This document shows, one piece after another, positions 44,955 through 57,109 of a stretch of 64,000 nt of DNA (the stretch's first letter is position 1; each line of letters begins with the position of its first letter). The notes under the pieces were generated by a model, which saw only the letters and a program-made list of their open reading frames with translations, was not told the DNA's origin and searched no databases. The position numbers and the translations under genes are program-made. The stretch covers positions 23,479,572 to 23,543,571 of the forward strand of contig NC_079485.1 in the NCBI RefSeq assembly GCF_026230105.1. The letters run 5' to 3'. This DNA comes from Diorhabda sublineata (lineage: Eukaryota > Arthropoda > Insecta > Coleoptera > Chrysomelidae).

Positions 44955-47395
44955 AAGATTCACTTTTCTTTCTATTAATTTTCATTATATTGGTTGTAAA
45001 TGATTGCAATAACTTAATTATTTATTGCACAAAGCCATTTTACATCTAAAAACACTTTTTCTTTGAGATTACTTATTGCAGGCACCCACATATTAATCTT
45101 TTTCTAAAATCATATATTTCTATCCAGGCGCGGTTTCAAGGGGGTCATGACCCACTTTCCCGAACTGTCTTATTTTCAAGATAAACTTTAAGGAAGCTTT
45201 GGTGCAGTTTGAGAGAAAGACAACAAAGCAGTCGCCGTCAATGGGCTGAAATGTCATTATAGAATAAAATAGGGAGGCATTAGTCACCCAAAGGTGATAT
45301 CGTACAAAAAAATGAAGCTTTGCTCTAATTTTAACCATTTGTGGATAATATGCAAAGTCAATACCATCCTGAAACAAATCTATCGCCTTCTTGGAAAAAA
45401 ATTAGAATTTAAATTTTTTTTTGAGAGTGAAAGAATAAGAGGGGCAATGGATTATTGTTAAACTGAATTAGTTTTATTTGCTGCTTTTAGTTGGAGGAAA
45501 AAGTTTTATGCTTTATTTTACATCAGCTGCTTTTGTGAAATTTTGGAAGACAAACGATTGAATGGTATGAATATCACCAACGGTTCCAGAAATCCCAACT
45601 TAACTGGCTATAACTGGCTTTATCCTTTATCTGAATTATTAACTATAATAATAATGACTGCTTCGTATTTGGAATATTATTCATTTTACATAAAGAATTA
45701 GTTGTCACATTTCAATATACTGAGTTTGAAAAGTTTTCCATACAAGAAGATAATAATATATATTTATAATAAAATAATTGTCATAAGAAAAATATGTTTT
45801 CGTGAATTCAAATAATCTATGCAGACGTAATGGCAATCCTAAAACACCAATAATGTTGCTTGTTTGTCAGCTTCTGTCGATTTTTTTCAATTTTCGTGTC
45901 GAAAACTGAAAATAACAGGCATATAAATGATATTACGTTGGAAGGATTTTCTATTAAATTTTTTATTCCAACTAGTGCGTCTCCTACGCTAGAAATATTC
46001 TCGCAAGACTGAAAAATTGCTCAGACTTCGCCATTGAAAACTGCTATTGTCTTTCTGAGAGCTGAATGTTTGTTTGGAAAAGTATTTGCTGCAAAATAAG
46101 AAGGACTCGATTAAAAATTGTGTAATGACACTTTACGCTTTCCGAAGTCGCTCTAATTGGAAAAAGCAAAAATTGGTCATCAAATTAGCAATTAACATTC
46201 TTATGAATGTTATAAAGTTTAGACATATGCTGGTATTTAACGAATTGTTCACCTTTCAGGTATAAGATGACCTAATTTCACTATTTTATATATTTATTTC
46301 TGCTTACATCTAAGTAACAAAAAATTCTAAACATGTTTTCAATGAAATCATATCACGTCTTTTTTCAAACATATTCTGCTGAAAATTTACTTTGTTGAAA
46401 TAAAATTAATCCAAGATTCAAATAAATGTGAGTTCGGGACTATTTTTATAAAGTACCACAAGATTCCGTTTCATGGAAAACTATCATTTGAAATTTGACA
46501 AATTGTTTCCTAGAGTTCATTTTAATTTGATACAATGGAAAATTTTATATGAGTTTATGGAGTTCTTCCATTCTTTCGAATCAATAGCGGTTTGGTATCT
46601 CTAGAATAAATTGCTTGGAAGATATTAGTGGCATAAAAATGTCTTTTCCGATGACTGAAAAAAAACTTGACACATTATTTAGTACTCGAATTTGGGTTCT
46701 TAAAATTTGATTCAGGATTAAGTTATACTTAATGAACAATAGTACTTTAAATTTATCTGTCGTGATAATATTGAAATCATCAAAAAATATGTAACTTTAT
46801 TATGGTGCTGAAAATCTAATCGCTTTTAATAACTATTTTTTAGTGATAAAATAAATACCTGTTAATTCTTATCTATCACTAAATTATCTCTATGAAAAGT
46901 AAATATTTCATCCAATGAAGAACATCAACTCATAAATATTTGTGAATTAACTGAATAATGTAGACGGACGTATTTCAACCAGATAAATAATTAATCTTGA
47001 GAAATGAAGTGAAGTGCATTTTTTCATTGTGATTTTCCGATAATTCGATTAGTTTTGTCTATAGTCAGAAAGCAATAGCCTCGCTCCGAGATAAAATAAG
47101 ATTGGATATCGTGGCTCTCATTTCAATTTAAAATTGCCTGCAAAACGTAAAAATTGATATTGAAACTTGAGATCATTATAGGTTATTCATTACGATCTTT
47201 TTGTTAGATATTCATGATTGATACAAGGGAACTCCTGAAAGTAGTGATAACTTGACGAAGTTGTTTGATATTTCTACCAATCACTTACACTTTACATACA
47301 CATTTTTCTTCTCAGGTGTGGTATAGGTGAGCAACAAAGTTAAAACTTGAATATTTTCCAGAAATGTTTCTTTGTGGTTTCTTTATTACATTAGC
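44955..47395. other. AT-rich intergenic or intronic DNA
   Basis: About 2.4 kb without a supported gene. A minus-strand open stretch at 45120-45377 (ending GHDPLETAPG) was not recognised. The plus-strand stretch at 46074-46265 is also unrecognised. Confidence 0.45.
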
Positions 47396-47399
47396 ACAA

Positions 47400-47900
47400 T
47401 AAGTTGTTTTCCTCTGTCTGATTGATGTAATAGCTCTTCAGACCAGTCTTAGTATTAGTAATTAACGAAGTCGGAAGAATCTTGAGAAGGCTTGCAAAGA
47501 TCTTCAGCTCAAAAGGTTCTATTTCATACATAATATGATTGATTTTCCATATTTAGCTACCATGTAACAACAGTAAGTATAGGTGGATGTTCATACATCT
47601 TGTTCATACCTGGATTTAAGTTTCTGCATAGTCATATTCTCAAGTTTTCCATTCCTATATATAAGGTTTGTTTTTATTTGATTTTGGTGGTATTCACCCT
47701 AAGACCAAGCGGATCTTCTTTGTAGTGATTTTATACATCAAACTTTGTGAAAATTCTTGGTGTCATCCGTGAAGAAGAGATTTAGAATTGCTTTTCTGTC
47801 TCTCTCATTGCCATTTCAATGATTTTGTATTCGTTCTATGTACATATTAAGACGAAAAGGGAATAGAACTGGAACGTGTTGTATTTATTCGAAAACCTTT
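47400..47900 (-). pseudogene. LINE reverse transcriptase fragment beside a Tc1 element
   Basis: On the minus strand from about 47880, HVPVLFPFRLNMYIERIQNH matches the LSPLLFNIYIEEI box. AILNLFFTDDTKNFHKV (about 47749-47790) holds the catalytic box as FTDD. A frame-shifted stretch (VNTTKIKTNLIYRNGKLENM) resembles the region after the catalytic box. Later blocks are unclear. The fragment starts seven bases from the left end of the Tc1 element. I looked for its upstream part on the far side (49130 onward) and found nothing clear. Confidence 0.6.
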
Positions 47901-47906
47901 TATATA

Positions 47907-49129
47907 TTACCGGTCAAAACTTTTGCTTTGCTCTTATAATTTGCGTGATACACAACAAATAAAAACAATACGATCGATTTGGATATTTATATTTTTAAGA
48001 AAATATGTAGATAAGAATATAGTAATAAAGAAACTACAGTCTGTAATTGTTCAATGATGAATTTTTGGTTCATTGATGGAGCCTCCTTTTGCTTTTATTA
48101 TTTCGATGCATAATTTTGACAATCTCTGTAACAATTTCGATGAATAATTGATTTGATTCTATTCGCTTCACAGGATATTCTAAATATATGAAGTGTAAGT
48201 AGGACTTACCTGTCCAATTTGTCCCACAACAACTGAACTGAATTGAGGTCGGCCGACTGTGAAGGTCCAATCCTCACTTTCAGTAATTTTTTCGTCTCCA
48301 ATTCTTCCAAATACTCTTTGCACAGCTAAATTTTCAGCCGATCAGGTACTGGCCAGAAATTACTAAATTGTCCTATAATATTTTGTATAGCCTTCTTTCT
48401 CTAAAATACCTCCAATTTTTACCAGATCTCTAATAGGCATTCCTCCTAAACTTCCCCAAACTATTGCTAAGCACTAGATGTGTTTTATACATGGATCTAG
48501 CATCCGTTTTTCCTTTAATCTGCGAATAAACACTTTTCTATAAGATTCAAAAAATTTTTATGTTCTTTAGCCCATTGTAACCTCCTAATTTTATTTTGAT
48601 GTATTAAAAGTGTTTTCTTTAATGCCACCCTTGGAAAAAGGCCAGCTTTTATCAATCTCCTTTTCAATGTAGAAGCAAATTCCTAGATTCATTGATCTGA
48701 GTTCATATCTCTGGGCTACGCTTATCTTCAGCAGTTGTCTTTGTCGAGACCACGCTGAACGTTTTCATTCGCGAAGGCTCCTGGTGAATGCATATTTTTT
48801 TACGTTGTAGTCCACGGTATGTCGAAATATTTTTGATTCGGCGGCAATTGTAAGATTACTTTTACTCAGAGTATGAAGACTTGTGATTAATGTACGAGTT
48901 TCAGTTGATAGTTAAAAGTCTTTGTTAAAAAAGTATAAATCACAGCATATTCAACCGGTACTTGCAAGTTTTAACTTTGACACACTCACGGACAAAATAT
49001 AAACATGCGCTCGTATAGAGTAAACAAATAACAGACACTCTTAGAGAGTGAGAGAGAAATTTTTTACAGTGTATTATTTTGAAATTTATTGAATGGATTA
49101 TGGGGTGGGCAACAACTTTTGATCGGTAG
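47907..49129 (-). mobile_element. Complete but inactive Tc1-like transposon (1223 bp)
   Basis: The left end TTACCGGTCAAAAC and the right end, read inward, CTACCGATCAAAAGT are flanked by TA at 47905-47906 and 49130-49131. The minus strand carries a Tc1 transposase in pieces. TLKRRLIKAGLFPRVALKKT, then NKIRRLQWAKEHKN form the N-terminal half. The first catalytic site is destroyed. VCKEYLEELETKKLLKV and GPSQSADLNSVQLLWDKLDR follow, where relatives have SPDLNPIELLWDKLDR, so Glu has become Gln. The end reads LSKLCIEIIKAKGGSINEPK. Length is normal for a Tc1. The element at 30465-30863 has matching ends. Confidence 0.92.
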
Positions 49130-49134
49130 TATAT

Positions 49135-50685
49135 TGTTAACCCCACATTTAAAAAAAAAGGAGATATACGACGAGCAGTTCTTCTCTAGTTCTCATCCTT
49201 GATACCGAAACCAAACATTTCACACATTTGAAATCCATTCCTGTACGTGAAGATTAAAGAAGTTGAAAAAATCTGATATTTTCTTTATTTGGGATACATA
49301 ATTAGTCGTAGTGATATCAAATATTTATAAATTTTTCTAATCAAATTGAAAAACTGATTCAGTTTTAAAGTTTAGTAACCGAATCGATGCTTTGAATATA
49401 GTTGAGGGATAAGCAAAAAAATAAGACTTTCTTTTTGTGAACGTGGAAATTGTATGTGCTTGAAACGTTCAAGTTCGCAATATTTGTTCACAGGATTCGA
49501 ATTTCATAAACGGTAATTTGCCTCAATTGTATCTCAATATGGACTTTATTTATGAAATAAATTGATAATTTCCAATGTCGAAATTCAATCAAGAAAAGAA
49601 TTTTGATATAAAAATATACAGTTTGTTAAAAAACGAACTGCTATCTAAATAGATGAAAAAAGACGAAATTACAGTTTGACTTGCATCTGATGTGCTTTGT
49701 ATATTTAATACTGCGAAAAAATACGTTGCGAGCGACACTTGACGACTGTAGAAAATTACGTGAATTCCAAGAATTTTTATGACAAAAGTGAAAAAACGTA
49801 AAACTTATTGTTGTGAAGAACATACAAACTTATTAACTGTGTTTCCCTTCTTTTAAACAGCCTATATACATTATATTATGGCTTCTTATCTGAGCCGTCA
49901 AGAAATTGTAGTTTACGACCCTTTTGCGAAACAGTTTTTATTGTTTACTGTCTCATAGTATACAGTCTTATTTGAATAATCGATCCTCCTCTTTATTATT
50001 TACATCTTTTATCAATAACCCTATCAGAACTCGATGAGTTATTGTGTGGTATATTACAAGTCACCACTATGTGATAATATCTTTGTATTAACGTTTTTCC
50101 GTTGAGAAGGTTTTTGAAATTCACACTTTTATAATGAATTTATATCGATGAAAGGAAATAAAGATGATTTCAATGCTTGACGCACTTTTTCATACCTTGG
50201 TGTATTTTTCAATTGTTCATCAAAAGGAATCATCATTTTTAATAGAAAAAACCTGAGAATTTTTGTGGACGTGATAAGACTGCCTTCTGGAAAGAATTTC
50301 GTACTCATAACTTAGACTTTGTTTTTGTAATAGTTTGATCTAAATGAACTGAAATTTTGAACTAAAATCGATCTCGATACTATCAATATTTTATATTGAT
50401 AATAAGATGAATAGTCATCTCTTTATGATTAACAGTATTTTGGTATGTGGAATTCAAGAGAAGAAACACCACGAACTTTTCCTTAGCCAATCGTCTACTA
50501 TAGTTCATTCATCCTAGGAATGATGATGATGGAGTTGTAAAATACCTACTAGGACATCCAGAATAACCTACTAGATCTGCAGCCACAAAGACAATGTTTA
50601 AAGATCACCTACGTTTAACCAAACCATGTTCTAGATAGAAATCTCATTTGTAACTGATGCACCATAATCAGCTATAGTAGATGAG
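49135..50685. other. AT-rich, nothing recognised
   Basis: About 1.5 kb with no supported gene. An open minus-strand stretch at 49641-49823 is low complexity and unrecognised. Confidence 0.45.
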
Positions 50686-50689
50686 ATCA

Positions 50690-50930
50690 ATTTTATTTGA
50701 AAGCACACGTTGAAATGAAATTAGAAATGGTATTCAAAGGTTTGTATTGGATTAATTGGTATCATGAAAATGCTCCTGCCCACACTGCTTCAAGTACTAT
50801 GATATTGCTGCAGGAGTTACATACCTCTTTTTTATTACCGATAGCTCATGAAAAGCTACGTACTTGTAGATTTAACAACAACATTGAAGCATTGAAGTGG
50901 AATTTCATCAAAGAGTGATGATAAGATGTT
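50690..50930 (+). pseudogene. Short mariner transposase fragment
   Basis: A plus-strand open frame of about 73 codons reads LYWINWYHENAPAHTASSTM, then ILLQELHTSFLLP, and ends with RFNNNIEALKWNFIKE. The first block corresponds to WYLHHDNAPAHTA of mariners with the catalytic Asp replaced by Glu. The YSPDLAPCDFF block is missing, and the end matches the RFxSxEDIK region. Only the region around the second catalytic site remains. No ends were found. Confidence 0.65.
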
Positions 50931-50999
50931 TTTTTGAATAAACGATCAATAAACAAATGTATACAATAGAGATAATGGAAAAATACACTCCGCTAAAAA

Positions 51000-51805
51000 A
51001 GTAACACATCACTATGATTTCTAATCATTGCAATGAGATAGAATAACTAGAATAACTTTGATATCTAAAAATCACATCAGTACAAAATAATACTTTCAAA
51101 ACAAAACAAATTCAATTGAGTAAAGTGTGTGGCCTCCTCGAGATCTAGTCACATCACGACAACCCCGTGGCATACTTCTAATTAAGTCCTCCAAATATTG
51201 ATCCACCTTTTTCCATACCATCCTACACATCTTTTACAGTTGATGAAGTCCAGATGGTATTAAATGGTCAATAGAGTTTAATATAATAATGAACAGTTAA
51301 TGATCCTCCATCTAACAGTACCAATCTGTGAGTACCCTTAAAGATATTCCACCCCACAACAAGATAGACTCTCCTGCCAAATTTTTGAATCATCTTTTCT
51401 ATAAACAGGTATTCTCCGACCTGAACTACATGAACAAAATCTAGACTTCTCTATTAAAAAACATTCCCCCAAACTTGAGCATTCCATATCGCATATTCTC
51501 GTGTGAATCTTATCGTAGCTGCACGGTGTTCCCTGGTGGTGGATGAGTAGTGTCAACTGTAATTCCAGCATTTTATAAAATATCTAACGGTTTGTGAAGT
51601 TACTCTTCTACTTTATTTAAGTTTCATCTATCTCTTGTTGAAGTTGCCTTGCTGTTGGCCTTCAATCATATCCTTCGGCCCCTCGATATCTCGCAACTAC
51701 TCAGGACAAAGTTGACTGAATAATTTCTAGTGTATTCTAAATGTACCTCTGATTGTACCTGTATTCAATAAGAGCAATTATTCTACCAATTTGTTTCCTT
51801 GTCAT
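51000..51805 (-). pseudogene. Tc1-like transposase pseudogene with internal deletion
   Basis: From 51805 on the minus strand, MTRKQIGRIIALIEYRYNQR begins the helix-turn-helix part. RPTARQLQQEIDE and MLELQLTLL follow. After shifts, EHRAATIRFTREYAIWN matches the stretch before the catalytic core, RSLDFVHVVQVGE stands near the DESRF site, and KGTHRLVLLDGGSLTVHYYI matches GRTELVVIDGGSLTAHRYI. A deletion then removes the HDNARPH and SPDMNPIEH regions. The end reads QYLEDLIRSMPRGCRDVTRS with GGHTL, with one stop and shift. TACACTCCGCTAAAAAAGTA at about 50985 may be the 3' end. This is a different Tc1 lineage from the other copies. Confidence 0.82.
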
Positions 51806-51849
51806 ATTTAAACTTCTGTTTACACGCATTTCTATTAAGTTAAATATTC

Positions 51850-52246
51850 TCACAAACTACGAGTATGTACTCTCAATCTGTACAGAACAAAAAAAATCCA
51901 ATTAACATTTATTCTAATTTTTTTCCAAAAATTGAACGGTTCTGGTAGTGTAACAGTAATAAAATTCCAGTAACGTTCATTTTGTAAGAAGTGTTGAAAT
52001 GTTGAAAAATATTTTTCACAATAATCTAAAAGCTTCCCAAAATTTTTAGCACGAACCACGTATGAATAGTGTTGAAAATTGTCTGAATACACCACCTCCG
52101 CCATAGAAAATACAATTGTCTTAGTGGACAACTGGAATGTTATTGGATAATTACTTTCAAGATGTTTGGTAAATTTTCGAATTCTATAAATTGCTTGCAG
52201 TAAGTTTACCAGGGTATACAAAACAATTATCGTTTTTGGAATACTT
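51850..52246 (-). CDS. Possible chemoreceptor-like exon
   Basis: On the minus strand TTTTGTAATTACAG at about 52247-52260 is a good splice acceptor. It is followed by an open frame of about 130 codons that ends at 51850. The translation begins ESIPKTIIVLYTLVNLLQAI (hydrophobic), then YRIRKFTKHLESNYPITFQL, VFSMAEVVYSDNFQHYSYVV and RAKNFGKLLDYCEKYFSTFQ. Alternating membrane and loop-like parts with a short charged region recall the N-terminal exon of an insect odorant or gustatory receptor. There is no conserved motif to prove it. The 3' part may run into the 5' end of the Tc1-like element next to it, which would make it a disrupted gene. Confidence 0.3.
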
Positions 52247-52264
52247 TCTCTGTAATTACAAAAG

Positions 52265-53896
52265 CTTAAAAAAGCAATTTTCTAGTCAGGGAAGGCTATT
52301 GGTGAGTACAAATTGTGCTGTTCTATCCGGGACCAAAAAAATAAATTGAGTCCACACTCATTTACATAAATGAAAATATAGAGCGAGAGATACAATTAAA
52401 ATACTTGAGTAGGTTCTCCTACATATATATGTTTTTATAATTAATCATATTATATGATAATAATAATCTCCAATGTGCTTTGATATGAATTGAATGAAAT
52501 CTTGAATATCAACAGGAATATTACAAAACAATCTTGAGGAAGAACATTATGCATAAGAAAAGTGGGGAAATAGCATAGTCGACATCTAAGAACACATTAA
52601 AAGAGGCAAAGATGTCAATCTAAGTTATTTATATGTACTTTAATAACGAATGATTTCGACAGAGTGAAACATTATAAATTCATCGGGATTATACAGCAAA
52701 CGTGCATGGGTAATAAAAACCTCCGAATAATAATTGAGAATTTTCATTGAAGTCAGCATACCAATAATATGTTTGTTAGGACTCTAACAATGCGTAAAGA
52801 TTCACGACAAAGATGTGGACAAATAAATTGTAATACCTTGGAAAGGATAGTTGGTAACACTAAGTAGGACTGGTGGAAGAATAAGGACACTAGAAAATTA
52901 AAAAAAAAAATAGTGAAAAACAGCTAAATTGATATGAATATATTTGTAAAAATGATGTCAGATAGATTAATGAAAAGTTAAACTATTGAAAAAGATCGAA
53001 AATATAGTCGTAAAAGAAAGGAAACAAAAGAATTGATGAAGATGACAAAATTATAAACTGTAATTGTCACCTGATACTTTAAGAATAAGATTGAACATTT
53101 GTTGTTATTCGTTAAAATGGATGAATATTCAATAAAAAATTTTTTCTGTATTCAGTTATAACTTACTTTTAAATTTGTTTTGGGTGAATAATAAGAAAAA
53201 TAAAATTCTAATCGCTACAATTCATGTTTCAACTGTTGAGTGTAAATTTATGAACAGTTCCAGCTGCAGCAGATGTATTCGAAAATATTTCCAACAATTA
53301 TGCTATTTAAACATGTTTTTCAAGTTATAATAAAGTAAATTTGAAGAAAGTTTTGAACGTTCGTGTTAGAAAATACCAGTTCAAAATTTAATCTGAAATA
53401 TAAATACGCTTCGAAATCTGGTTCACGTTCTGAGAGTGTAATTTTAAATTGATTAAGCTGGAGTTCATGATTAAGAATTGGAAATATGAGTACTTCCATG
53501 TATACATGTAAACGTTTACGGAGCCGGAAATATTATTTTGTTTCCCTTCTCTTTAAAATGGAATTCTTTAGCTAACAGTTGAATTACGGAATTTAGACGT
53601 TTGCTTAGAAATATTTTATGTTGAAAGGAATGCAGAATTAAAGTATTTGAAAGGCGGCACAATAAAACTGTTAATGTTCAGAATTTTAGAATTTCATGGA
53701 AACTAATAACAAGTATTAGTAGATTTAAAAATTATGGAGGCTTAGGTTATGCAGGAAGATTTTCGAAACGAGTTAATGTGATACAAAACTATGATAATAT
53801 TTATTTACAAATAACATCAGAAATCTTCAAACAGTGATTTATTAGAAAAATAGTGATTGAATCATATCGGAAGAAAAGACACAAAATAAAGTATAA

Positions 53897-53897
<1 letters not shown>
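52265..53897. other. AT-rich intergenic or intronic DNA
   Basis: No confirmed gene. A plus-strand stretch at 52840-53050 (DWWKNKDTRKLKKKIVKN) vaguely recalls the linker between nuclease and RT in LINEs, but no second block supports it. Confidence 0.4.

Positions 53898-53960
<63 letters not shown>
53898..53960. repeat. (TA)n microsatellite
   Basis: About 63 bases of uninterrupted TA dinucleotide repeat. It would be highly variable between individuals and may extrude as a cruciform. No element boundary was seen beside it. Confidence 0.97.
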
Positions 53961-53962
<2 letters not shown>

Positions 53963-54173
53963 TTTATAACTGCTATTTTAGCTCTTTATACTGTGAATGA
54001 TACCTTCAGCTCCTTTTTTAAAACCATTTTCATAAAGATACTTTGATGTTTAAACCAGTGTCAAAATCTTCCTAACACAATAAGATGCGGGGATAACACA
54101 GTATTCATATTAAGCATCAAAATATACCTGATGAAATTTTGTTTTTCCCACTGATTGTTAAAGTGACGTTATA

Positions 54174-55140
54174 TAGGGTGTCTCATGAATAATGGTCGCA
54201 TTCAGCGGACGTAGCGCGACGCGATCGAGAGCATGTTGAGCATTCGCTGTCAAGCATTTTTTGTTTTCTGTTTATGACAGGCGTGTTTTCAATATAGAGG
54301 CTATTTTGGTTATGTTTATTCTTATTAAACTAAACCAGTGTTAAATTAAGTAGTAAATGTGATTGCAGTTTGTCGAGTTCCTCTTTGAAGAATTACGAGG
54401 TCTATCCACCACTCATCCACTTTAATATGTAGATGCAAACAATTGTCGCACTGTATATTCGAAATCTTGGTTTCAAATTTTTTCGCATCCATAACTCTCA
54501 CCATGAATTTGAGAAAATAGTAATCTGACGGTGCAAGGTCTTGTCTTATGGTAAGAGAACCCGCTTTTGGGTAACTAAACCTAAAACATTCGCATCAGCG
54601 GTCCACTATATACCTCGACATCGAAAGATTAATACACTCAACCTACATAATTTTACCAGACACAGAATAAGGTTTTCCACTCGAATAGGATTCTCTTTGA
54701 GAGGGTTTCTGGTAATTATCCTTTGTTTTACCATTGATTTCCCATATTCGGATTGTTTGAATAAATCAATTTTTCATGTCAAGTAACAATAATAAAACCA
54801 TCATATTTTGGACAAGCAAGGGTCAGTTTAAACATCTCTCCTCGATCTTTTAAAGATCTCACCTAGTGATTTTAAATAGCGATGTATGGTATGTTCAGAA
54901 AGTGCAGCGGAGTTTGATAATCGGCGAATGCTCTTACTAACTTGGTTTTCTTCTTGTATTCTCAATATCCCAAGCAGGTCGATGACTTGAGAGCAAACGA
55001 TCATCTAGTGTCAAATCTCCACTATTGAAACTATTAACCAAACGCTGTGCCGCTCGCTCATTAACTATGTTTTTTTCTTCAATTTCGCATATTTTTCTTG
55101 CTGCCACGACTGCTTTAAACTTGAATTGGTCCTAACAAAA
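54174..55140 (-). pseudogene. Mariner element, CAGGGTGT-end lineage, 3' end present
   Basis: The 3' end at 54174 (TAGGGTGTCTCATGAATAAT after a TA) matches the ends of the element at 23141-24292. The minus strand from 55140 reads FKAVVAARKICEIEEKNIVN, ERAAQRLVNSFNSGDLTLDD, and further DGFIIVT with a stop before HEKLIYSNNP, near the first catalytic site. MRMF, then VTQKRVLLP, a stop and DKT show the second catalytic region. QDLAPSDYYF holds the third. MDAKKFET follows. Many stops and shifts are present. The 5' inverted repeat was not found and may be lost. Confidence 0.85.
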
Positions 55141-55144
55141 CCGA

Positions 55145-57105
55145 CCCTTTCTACATTTGGCGTTGTTGGAAACAAGGTTCGTATATTGACCAAAATTTTT
55201 TTCTGGTAGAAAAAGATTTGTCCACAACATTAGTTATCATTTAAAGTTCATCCATATTTTGCTTCATCAGAAAAAACGTTTGATGATTGTAAACGTAGTA
55301 GGAAATCCACGGATAATGTTGAGCAATCTGGTCGCTTCAATTTCGTAGTGGTTTCAGAGAATATTGGAAGGGTCTCAAGAATAGTACGCTATATTTTTCA
55401 GAAATTTTTGAGGATTTAGTGAGAGAGTTACTATTTAACGTTTTTTATAGGATCATTAATTTCAGGCTCATTCAATGTTGTAAAAGATTCGAAAACTTTT
55501 TAATAGTTGTTTATAATGTTGATGTGCATCAAAAGAAAGTTCAAAAACTTCCAATATTATGAAAGATTAATATTTGTTTTTTAAATTTATAGATAAAGCG
55601 CGCATGATACAGAAATGTCGCTTCTAACACTTGATGACTTTTAAAAGATTTTTATCTCAAAAAAATACACTTATTACAAACTAAATTGGTATTCAAATAG
55701 TGATAACTCTATTTTATATGTATTGGAAAAAACTAACTGAAAGTAATAAAAATTATTTGGATAATACTTGTTTCAAAACAATATGAATACATTACTAGTG
55801 TTCAAAAAACCACACCACAAATAATTTCTTCAATCTTCTCATATACTTAATATTAATGTGGAATTAATCAACTTAATACAGCAAGACGTATAATCCACTT
55901 CGATCAAGTTAGTCGGTCATCCAGTTTGTTCCATGCTATCTATTTTCGTCGTGTCGTGTTCTATCTCAGTGCCATCTCCAGACAGCAGTCAGCGTTACAC
56001 CACAAAAACACCCCAATATGTAGCTTTTAAATTAATGATCGTAGCAATTGCTTCCTGGCTGTCTCATTCTCTCCACGAACTAATATTCAACACACTCGAA
56101 TCGTTTATATTTATTTTGAAATCTGCTTTTCAACTGACCAAGCCACAATAAAATACAATGTTGTGTCAAGTCGTTAGCGAATCTCTTTCATTGTTCAATA
56201 GCCATTGTTTATTGAGTGAAACAAAGGAAGTTTTTACTACAAAATGGGGCCATTTTAACTAAATGAGAACTAGTATTTATGAATATTGTAACGTTCAATA
56301 CTTAAAACAATAAACTCAATGAAAAGCTTCATTTCATATTAACTCAAAAAAGTTTTCAAATTGATATGCCGTTATAAGATTTTACTGTTATATACATATA
56401 TAAAATCAAACTGTACCTTGGCAAGAACATTAATATTTTTATGATGTTATTATAGAGATAATATAAAAAAATCTATATTGCGTGTGTGTCAGTAAAATAT
56501 TTGTCAGTTCTACCGCATATCATCAGTTCTCCTAAATGTGCTTACAGCTTTTATGGTTCATTTTTCCTATTCTTTTTCAATTTAGGTTTGTCCAACTATG
56601 ATGGTAGTGTGAAAATACAGAGAGTTTCTCATCAGTAATGTCGATTTTCATATGTGAAGCCTCAATTAAAACATGCTGTAACTTGTTAACACTAATCTCT
56701 AATTCTATGAAAAGTACAATTGCTTCACTTTCATAGTTTTTTTGTTTCAACCCATCGACCCAAATTAATAATAATTACGAAGCATTTCTCATCAAGAATA
56801 CCTTACAAAGTCTAAAAACGCACCAAATGTCTCGTATCAAATATCAATTGTTTATATGTCATTGTATATAAAAAGTAACAATGTTCCACTTTATACTTTC
56901 GTATTATACATTATGTTTTATCGCATTCTGTTGAGATCATTATAAGAAATCGAAGATATAATTTTATATGATGATAACTAAGTAGTATGTAGACTAGTGA
57001 ACAGTAACAATGAAAGTTGTTGTTATTATTAATAAATGGTGTCTTAGACTACGCTAGCGGTTTCAATCTTTAGCCACACAACAAAACGTTTTTATAATAA
57101 ACAAT
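55145..57105. other. AT-rich; weak transposase-like traces only
   Basis: A minus-strand stretch at 55210-55380 (ending NVFSDEAKYG) recalls a DDE transposase first-Asp region but stands alone. The open frame at 55933-56151 (start MLSIFVVSCSISVPSPDSSQ) was not recognised. Nothing else is supported. Confidence 0.4.
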
Positions 57106-57109
57106 ATAG

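Noticed and set aside
45120..45377. 85-codon minus frame ending GHDPLETAPG
   Set aside because: I could not assign it to any family and saw no supporting blocks or splice sites.
52840..53050. LINE linker-like stretch DWWKNKDTRKLKKK
   Set aside because: A lysine-rich reading is expected in AT-rich DNA, and no adjacent nuclease or RT block was found.
55210..55380. DDE-like NVFSDEAKYG on the minus strand
   Set aside because: It is a single motif without the other catalytic blocks and lies beside a different mariner family.
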